This document shows, in pieces, positions 56,932 to 64,000 of a stretch of DNA of 64,000 nt (position 1 is the stretch's first letter; each line of letters begins with the position of its first letter). Where the stretch lies: contig CM059564.1 in NCBI GenBank assembly GCA_030386875.1, positions 65,391,936-65,455,935 on the forward strand, read 5' to 3'. The stretch comes from Morinoia aosen. Its lineage: Eukaryota > Arthropoda > Malacostraca > Amphipoda > Talitridae. The notes beneath the pieces are model-generated. The model saw only the letters and a list, made by a program, of their open reading frames with translations, ran no database searches and was not told the origin of the DNA. Made by a program: the position numbers and the translations under genes.

Positions 56932-58616
56932 TTTAAAAAAGAATGACTTATTTCAATTCTATTTTACTATGAAACACAGAATCAAGTAGAAGAAAGGAGA
57001 TGAATTGCTATTAAACATATACATCTGAAAAAAAATCAAAGATAAATTTTCTTTCAACTTTACATAAGTCATCAGTGCTGGAAAACATACAAGGCTTTTC
57101 AGCACTGAAGATGGAATTTTAACATTCCAAAACAATTGCTTAAGAAAGAAACAAATAAAAATGCATATTATTACATTGGTTCTCCCTTTTTATCTTGCAC
57201 ATGAGATTCCTTAAGAATCGACCAGCTGGAAATTTACATTAGTCATCATGTCACTTGAACTGCAACATACCTGTCTAACCCAATAATTCATATAAATAAC
57301 TCAAAGTGACTTATAGAGTATACATTATATTGAGAATTAGCTTGCATAACTAATACTGTGCAGGTGGCTTCCATCCTTCCTTGTCAAAGTGCTCAAAACT
57401 ACATAAGGAACTTGAAACCCAAAGTAGGTAACAGAGCATGAATGATAGTCACATTTTAGTCCTCACAATAATTTTCTTGATGATGATAATAATACTAAAG
57501 AAAACATAAAAATTATAAACACAAAAGAATTCCTGAGTACATAACCAAGGACACACCTACCATGTACTCCAATACAAAAAATGGCACTTAGGTCTTATGG
57601 CAACATAATATTAGCAGGGCATATTTACTTGCAAGGTAACATTCAAGAAATTAGAGTTTCACACAAATTCAGCTACTGCATTATTTTACCCTTCCAGTAA
57701 AAGAGTGTGATAAGGGGGCTCTTTCAAGTAGATTTTACAATGACAAAAGCACTCTTACAGTAACAAAAGGGTTAGAAAGGTTTGCATTTTTTTTAGCATA
57801 GAGAAGACATAAAAGCAATTTGTTATAAATTATTTCTACTTGTACACAGACAATGATTAATCCTTTACAATCAGTCTTTATGGAAGACAGTGAAGTCTTC
57901 ATAAAAGGATCTGTGAAGTCTTTAATGGAAGGACCCATGAAGTTTTTATGGGGAGCAAGCAAATGAAATTTTCATAATGGGCTCACAGCCACCATTCTAT
58001 TGAGTTCCTAAGGGGGGTAAGGAAGAAGCCCTCCCAGGATTTCTAACATTGTTAGCCATTTATTTCAGCTCACAAACAAATGATTTCTCTCACTTGAACT
58101 TAAAGAAGAGGGCCAACAGTGATAGGGCTATGTAACGGCCTACAATTCCTCCACAATTTTAACACAAAGAGTTCAGCGCCTGTGTAGGTACCAGACTTGT
58201 CCAATCAACTACTCGGGATCTACCAATCCTTGTCATAAGGTGCCATTGGACAGCTTGAACTCAAAGACCCACAGTGTTGGGGGCCTTTGTATTGGCCTAA
58301 AATTCCCTCCTTAATACTCACAACAATCACAAATAAGATTTCAGTGCCTGTGTACAAGACTTGTTCAAGAAACTACTCAGGATCCACCAATTCTTGTCAC
58401 AAATTGCCATTAGACAGCATCACTGTGATAACCAGTACATCAAAACAGCATCCCCAGACATGGTGGATCATCACAGCCCACTCTACATGACTGGCTCATT
58501 CCAGTCACTGCCTCTTACTCCAGGCATGTACAAAAGAAATTTCATAGCTTCATTGATACTCAAATTACACTCCTGATTCAATGCAGCAAGACAGCTCATA
58601 CCACAATCATCTTCAG
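56932..58616. other. 5' flank of WASHC3 and intergenic DNA
   Basis: The WASHC3 promoter should lie at about 56932-57200 (minus); no TATA box recognised. A diverged tandem triplet with TGAAG(T/A)CTT-type units lies near 57880-57950, and a tandem pair of about 160 bp at 58110-58420. No coding region seen. Confidence 0.45.
58110..58420. repeat. diverged tandem pair of about 160 bp
   Basis: Both copies contain CAGTG(A)T-GGGG/AGGGC, GCCTAC/AAAATTCC, CAG(C/T)GCCTGTGTA, GACTTGT-CAA, CTACTC(G/A)GGATC and CCATT(G/A)GACAGC in the same order; copies start about 58110 and 58265. It lies just beyond the 3' side of the LINE remnant at 58834 and may be its tail. Confidence 0.6.
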
Positions 58617-58618
58617 TA

Positions 58619-58831
58619 GGGTAATGTTCGAATGGCCGGACGATTCGAATCGTTGGTCATTCTTAGTTAATTTTAAACTTTTGCGCTCGGTAGCTATTTA
58701 AAAACTCAACCTGCAAGGCCTTTAGTGGTGTAATCTGCTACGCGTCTTTTGGATTGCTACCGATCGTCAAAATTGAAAACTAACTAAGAATGACCGACGA
58801 TTCGAACCGTCCGGCCATTCGAACATTACCC
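58619..58831. mobile_element. TA-flanked MITE near the LINE 3' end
   Basis: 213-bp element with ends GGGTAATGTTCGAATGGCCG and inverse, arms of about 80 bp (TCATTCTTAGTTA, CGGTAGC), and TA on both sides at 58617 and 58832. The Tc1/mariner-type target is inferred from TA. Non-coding. Confidence 0.85.
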
Positions 58832-58833
58832 TA

Positions 58834-61320
58834 CATCTGGTATACCATTCATTCTTGCCATACTGCTCAAACACCACATTCATGAAACTCTCTCTCATAC
58901 TTACATTCCAGCACAAAATATTCAATTGTTTCCTCCACTCCCCTATTACACTGCTGACATAATCTTTTATTGAATTGATTCCACCTCCATGCACCTCCAT
59001 ATTCTCATTCCATCTCCATTCATGCTCATTGCCTTACGCCTCACAGCAAACAAGAGTTGGCTTCCAAAACTACCATCATAGACTATCTCACACTTAGCCA
59101 CTTCTTTTTACAAATACCATTTTAGAGTAGGCTTTTGTGTCATGCTAAGCATCTATTTTTTCAGTCCATACTCTTTTGTTTGCTTCTCAATCTCTTCTTT
59201 CCACCTCTTGCAGTCCCACTCTAGTTGTTTACCTCTAACATTCATTAAAAGCTAGTCATCCTCAGGTCTCCCAATTCTAACACAAATAATCTTTTGCATA
59301 CTTAATTTCCTTGCATGCCCCAAACATACTTTCTCAAAATAGCTTACACTAATTTTTCATTCAAAAATTTGCTTTACTCACCTGCTATTCTGCATTCTCT
59401 CCATTCTTACCTTATAATTCAACACAGCTTTCATCATTCTTTCTGAAAATAGGCTCCACCCTAGGTCACTTCTAATAGCTTCTGTAGCTGTCCATTTTGG
59501 AGCACCCAATGCTAACCGTCCAACCTTATTTTGTATCACATCCAGCTTTTCAAGGTCACTTTCATTCCAGGCAAGAGTATTCATACCATACATGACACTA
59601 GGTACAGCAACATACTTCCACATTCCTCTTACACATTCATACTTGTTTGCTCTATATCTGGCCACACTACTTAAACATCTGCTCCACTGCATTGCTTTTG
59701 CAACTTCATCACTCTTAGTTCTAGGGCATCCATCTTCACTTATCATACTACCTAGATATTTGTATTCTTTTGTTCTACCTATTCTGATTTCTCCAATATT
59801 CCACTGTCTATCTCTATCAGTTTTATCACTATTTATAACCATAACCTTACTTTTATTGGCATCAAAGTTTCTCTTAAAATCTATACTATATCCATTCACA
59901 ATGTCAAGCATTCTTCGTAGTTCATGTCCACATTCACTAACAACAACCACATCATCAGCATACAATAAATAACTCAGTTTCTCCTTACCAACTTTCAATC
60001 CTAAGCCATTCATTCTCAGTTGAGCTGCTAATTCTTCTGTGTACAATCCAAACAACAGGGGAGAAAGAGTACAGCCCTGTCTCACTCCTCACTTGCCCAG
60101 TTTTCAAATTTCCTAACCTGTAAATAGTGCTTGTGTTCTCATACAGATTTTGTACAATATTTACTATGTTTCTGTTTAACACAATTTTCTAAAATTTCAA
60201 GCAAATGTTGTTGTATTATTCTTGTTAATATCTCGTACTTTTTTACATTCTCTTCATGAGCTAAAATTCTATCAGTTGTCATATAACATACAATCACAAT
60301 AATACATTCTCTGGTATGCATTCTTTCACACTTTATTGCTAATAAATCTTCACTCTCAGGCTCATTTTTTACAAAAATTTTTTCCTATTTTCAATTTAGA
60401 ACATTCTTTACATTCAGACCGACTCCACCACCTTTTTTTTGCCAACTTACACGCCCTTTTTCTATCATACGATATTTATTCTCCTTACATGTTAAACTAA
60501 CTATCACACATTTGGGTCTCTACTACACCAACACAATCTAATTTTCCATTCTCAAATTCTGCAACAAGGTCATTTAACTTTCCCGCATTCTATCCACACA
60601 CATTTACACATCCTAACCTCACAACACTATTGGACAATTTATGACATTCTTCATTTTTGCTCTGACAGCTTTTCATTCATACTGTTCCATTTTCCATTAC
60701 AATATGAGTAGACCTGTTCCACTGGGTATATCTTCTGGAGAGTTTCACATCATCTTATTCTGTAAGGTAAAGCCCATCTCCATGAAAACATCCACCCTGG
60801 ATCATGCTATCCATATCAAGGAAGCTGGAACCCAACTCACGCTTGCTCATACACTAAGCCCTCATACTCATAATCCTTTCAAGCACCTCTCTATTCACCT
60901 CCTTTTGTACCCTTTCATACTCGTCACATGCAGGCCTTCTCAGGAAGCTCATCACAGCAACTCTAACATTCTTCTTTTGTGCACTTTCAACCACTTTCAT
61001 AATTGCATTCACCGTACATTCTTTTCCACATTCAAGCAACCAATTGCCACCTCCTTGCAATACAATCATACCTTGACCATACCACCTATCACTCTCTCAG
61101 CATGCTTACAAATCTCTTCCACTCCCTTCCCTCTCATGCTTATAAATCCACTACTGTCACTCATCCTTACAAACCTATCCACATTTTTAACCACACTGTC
61201 TCCACATATTCTTATCATAGGTGTCACTCCCCCTTTCATGCAACTCTTTTGTTAAATTCTTCTACTCACATCACTCTTTCCATCCATCTTCCTTTCATTC
61301 ATTTCCACTAAAGGTGCGTG
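58834..61320 (-). pseudogene. LINE remnant: SGNH esterase, endonuclease, reverse transcriptase
   Basis: Minus-strand order is preserved from right to left. First an SGNH-hydrolase-like part: IRICGDSVVKNVDRFVRM (GDS block), IVLQGGGNWLLECGKE (GGGN block), VAVMSFLRRPACDEYERV and FHGDGLYLT, where the usual catalytic His of DGxH reads Tyr. Then endonuclease pieces LNDLVAEFENGKLDCVGVVE-T, then reverse transcriptase NLYENTSTIYRLGNLKTGQV, RQGCTLSPLLFGLYTEELAA, LLYADDVVVV (catalytic), KEYKYLGSMISEDG and a C-terminal VFEQYGKNEWYTRCR near 58850. The longest open stretch is 59378-60085. Many stops and frameshifts, and part of the endonuclease is missing. RTE- or CR1-like; clade uncertain. Confidence 0.8.
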
Positions 61321-61407
61321 CACCTCATGTGGCACATCAACAGGTTGCTCATTCACTTGCTTTTCTTTTGTACTTCTTTCATCATGCTCATTCATCTTTC
61401 TAGGTAT

Positions 61408-61461
61408 ATTTAGGCACCAAAATGTGGAAAATCAATTACTGTTCATTCCTTCACATTTACC
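61408..61461. mobile_element. terminal fragment of MITE family A
   Basis: TTTAGGCACCAAAATGTGGA, AAATCAATTACTG and CCTTCACATTTACCC match the right end of copies 3 and 5 (GGCACCAAAAAGTGGAAAAT ... CCTTCAGATTTACC). Only the end is present; a family B element begins a few bases later. Confidence 0.6.
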
Positions 61462-61469
61462 CTTCTTTT

Positions 61470-61983
61470 GGTCAATATTTATTATAGGTGCGGCACAAAA
61501 ATTAATAATTTGGGGGCAAATAATCAATAAAAGAGCACATTTTAAGACGTTTGACATGAATGACATTGTTCCCGCTGATGCGTTATTTTTGAATAATTAT
61601 ACTTTGAAGTTGGCGCCTCCAAGATGGCGGCGCCCATGGTGGTCGCCATCTTTGAGCTGATATAAACCAGATTGCGGTCGTCACCCTAATGGGTGGGTTA
61701 GAAGCTTTATTTATAATTTTCACTAAAAGAACTATGGCTAACCCTCACGACCCAACCTCTTTACCTTTGTAATAGGGGGTTAGCTTCCGTTATTAATTAA
61801 ATTACGCTTGGCGCGGTCACTTCCTGTGGCGCGCAACAGCCAACTTCAAAGTTCAATAATTCAAAAATAACGCATCAGCGAGCACAATGTCATTCACGTG
61901 AAACATCTTAAAATGTGTTCTTTTATTGATTATTTGCCCCCAAAATATTAATTTCCGTGCCGCACCTAAAATAAATATTGACC
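61470..61983. mobile_element. foldback MITE family B, copy 4 (asymmetric)
   Basis: Ends GGTCAATATTTATTATAGGT and inverse, flanked by CTTCTTTT and CTTCTTTC (8 bp, one mismatch). The right arm is full (CCCTCACGACCCAACCTCTT present), but the left arm lacks the corresponding 160 bp, so it is a 514-bp lopsided palindrome with the same GGCGGCGCCCATGGTGGTCG centre. Confidence 0.88.
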
Positions 61984-62548
61984 CTTCTTTCTCTCATTTA
62001 AACACTTCCAGCATGTAAACACGAGATCATTCAACTTTCTCCGACTCATCTCTCTTAAACTTTGCATGCATCTATATCCATCCATTCAAAACAAGTCGAA
62101 CACTCAATCTTATCATCCATCCCACTAGCACCTCCCTTTCTACGACCAGTCCTATTTCTTGCCCTTCTCAAACACCGACTCCTATCTCAGCACAAACTTT
62201 ACAGGCAGAATGAGAGCCTTCTTCTTCTTCTTGATCGGGGTGAGGCCTTGTTGAGACCTCTTAAAGTCACAGGTCTTCTCAGCTGGAAGACCGTTGGACC
62301 TGAGAACCTTTGGATGAAGCTAGTCCAGTGGTGGTGACCGTCTTGCACAGTTGAAATTTGACACTGGCAGAGAGCAGCAGCAAGTGTCTGACATACACAT
62401 TTAGGTATATTGGGTAGGAAACATTTCAGTTTCAACAATGAAAATTCACAGAATTAATTGCTTTATCAACATCTCATGTTTTTTTTTTAAATCATACCTT
62501 TAATGTTATCAAACTAAATTTACACATTGTTTTATGATATTCTATGTT
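61984..62548. other. intergenic stretch
   Basis: No gene was recognised. A less AT-rich patch at 62200-62345 has antisense open frames on both strands, with a Lys/Arg-rich reading on the minus strand, but no family match could be recalled. Confidence 0.35.
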
Positions 62549-64000
62549 CTATAGGGATAGCAATCGACCAGTTGAACATAAAAAGCTTGCTAATGCGTAC
62601 ATGACTCTCCTTTCAACATATACAGGCCTCTCTCCACATCCCAAAACATTTCCTATGTCAAATGCAACGTTCAAGCCATTACACACGTCCTTAAACTTTT
62701 TCCGAGGAGCTATATATTTCTGGCACTCAAACAAAAAATGAGAAACTGATTCAGGGCAGTCACAAGTGGTGCACATTGGAGTAGGACTCATGTTAAATCT
62801 ATACAGATGTGCCAGGACTCTAACGTGCCCCATTCTTAGTCGACCAACAACACATTCAAGCTGGCGAGAGGGGAGCATGAACCAAGGTCTGCTAATAGGT
62901 TTACTCAGCATATCTGACAGAAATTTCCCTTTACCGGTTCTCTGCACATTAGACTTCCATTGAATTGTCCAGCATTCCAGGAATTTCTTCTTCAAAATAG
63001 ACAGCACCTCTTCATAATGGAGATAGGTCCACACTGTTTTTTCATTGTTATGCCCCACTTTTGCAGTTTTATCTGCAACCTCATTACCATGGATTCCACA
63101 ATGTGCTGGAATCCACTGTAGTCTAACCTGACCTTGTAGGTCTTGTATTAACATTTGTATTTCATGGCAAAAATTCCTATACGATGGAGTTAAAACATTA
63201 CTTATTATACTCAGTGCTGAAAGTGAGTCACTTAGAACAACGGTTTTCCCCAACCAATGTTTATTCAGTCTAACATAAGGCAGAGCTTGTAGTATAGCAA
63301 ATGGCTCTGCTCCAACTACAGAATGATTAGGATTCATTAACCAAGCAGTTGACTTGTTCTGAACAGGTAGGTACATAGCTGCTGCAACAGAACCATCTGT
63401 TTTGGACCCATCTGTATATATGACATTGAAATCAGGATATTTACAACCAAGAAAATCAGTAAACAGATCATTAACAGTTACAACAGAAGGGTACTTAAAA
63501 CTAGGACAGCACAATGATATCACATGAGAAATATCAACATTTGGACACACAATAGGAATATGTGGGCTCCGTGACAAATGCAGATGTTGGAGATTTAAGG
63601 CACGCCACAGGTTTGAATACCTGTATGAATATGTTTCTGATGGCCTGTTACTTGCAAGTGCCAAGGTTGAATTTAACTCTTTAGCACCTACCGGACCTCC
63701 AACAACGCGCAAGCACCATTTCATATAAAGGAACTGAAGATACAGCCTTAATGGCATCATAAATGCTTCCACCTCCATAGAGCTGACAGGAGTTGTCCTG
63801 CGTGCTCCCAGCATATACCTCAAAGCAGCGTTTTCTATAACATTAAATGATTTCATATAAGATTCTGGAAACTCTGGGAACACCACATGGCCATATACCA
63901 ACTTGCTACGAATAAATGACACATATAAATTTCGCAAAACTTTACGAGATGATCCCCAAGAAACACCTGCCAGAGCTTTCATAATTTGCAACCTGCGCAT
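62549..64000 (-). mobile_element. I-type LINE, C-terminal part with RNase H, partial
   Basis: A 483-codon open frame running in from the right edge. It starts in the region after the reverse transcriptase thumb (FIRSKLVYGHVVF, IENAALRYMLGARRTTPVSS), followed by an RNase H domain with all catalytic positions: VIYTDGSKTDGS (D), VGAEPFAILQAL (E), VVLSDSLSALSII (D) and WIPAHCGIHGNEVADKTA (H, D). It ends with a zinc-knuckle-like C-x2-C-x7-H-x4-C (CTTCDCPESVSHFLFEC) and LLSL. RNase H after reverse transcriptase is characteristic of I-type LINEs. No stop or frameshift in the part visible, so this copy may be young or intact. Confidence 0.9.

Noticed and set aside
60641-61255. 204-codon plus-strand frame
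   Set aside because: Antisense shadow of the LINE esterase region; the composition (His/Thr/Leu/Pro) comes from the complementary strand.
62190-62345. Possible conserved exon on the minus strand (Lys/Arg-rich)
   Set aside because: No flanking splice pattern or family match could be established; frames on both strands are equally open.

Overview
The window is eukaryotic nuclear DNA: spliced genes with GT-AG introns, long AT-rich introns and a very high density of decayed transposons. A MADF-type gene, a THAP/P-like transposase, Jockey/CR1-, RTE- and I-type LINEs, a tRNA-derived SINE and AACCT-rich stretches point to an arthropod, most likely an insect. I cannot name the species. All multi-exon models below were assembled by eye from splice signals, reading phase and remembered family sequences; no search was run.

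Genes, left to right. (1) A minus-strand acidic nuclear protein of the prothymosin/parathymosin type, three exons, 890-4784. (2) A minus-strand MADF-domain gene, three coding exons, 12316-22068, whose 7.3-kb first intron is crowded with transposon remains. (3) A plus-strand ribosomal protein gene eL42 (RPL36A/RPL44), four coding exons, 32832-41425, complete, with a start codon alone on exon 1 and a 5'TOP-like tract. (4) A minus-strand WASHC3 (CCDC53) gene, a WASH-complex subunit, five coding exons, 48057-56931, apparently complete.

Mobile DNA makes up much of the rest. A nearly full-length LINE (28432-32597) has an ORF2 broken by one in-frame TGA. A second LINE remnant (58834-61320) carries an SGNH-esterase-like domain, a third is degenerate (46552-47620), and an I-type LINE with RNase H runs off the right edge. 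DNA transposon remains include a THAP/P-like transposase (15021-17342) bracketed by 320-bp direct repeats, and two PIF/Harbinger transposase pieces in swapped order (12802-13510 and 18080-18460). There are many palindromic MITEs. Two families (A ending GGTAAAT, B ending GGTCAAT) have readable 8-bp target duplications; others fit TTAA (piggyBac-like), TA (Tc1/mariner-like) and TTA (Harbinger-like) targets. An AT-rich satellite of about 86-93 bp occupies much of 41880-45760 and is itself interrupted by several MITEs.

The four genes show no functional link to one another. The most useful observations are the assembled gene models, the two related MITE families with dated nested insertions, the association of MADF exons with a Harbinger transposase piece, and the near-intact LINE lying head to head with the eL42 promoter.
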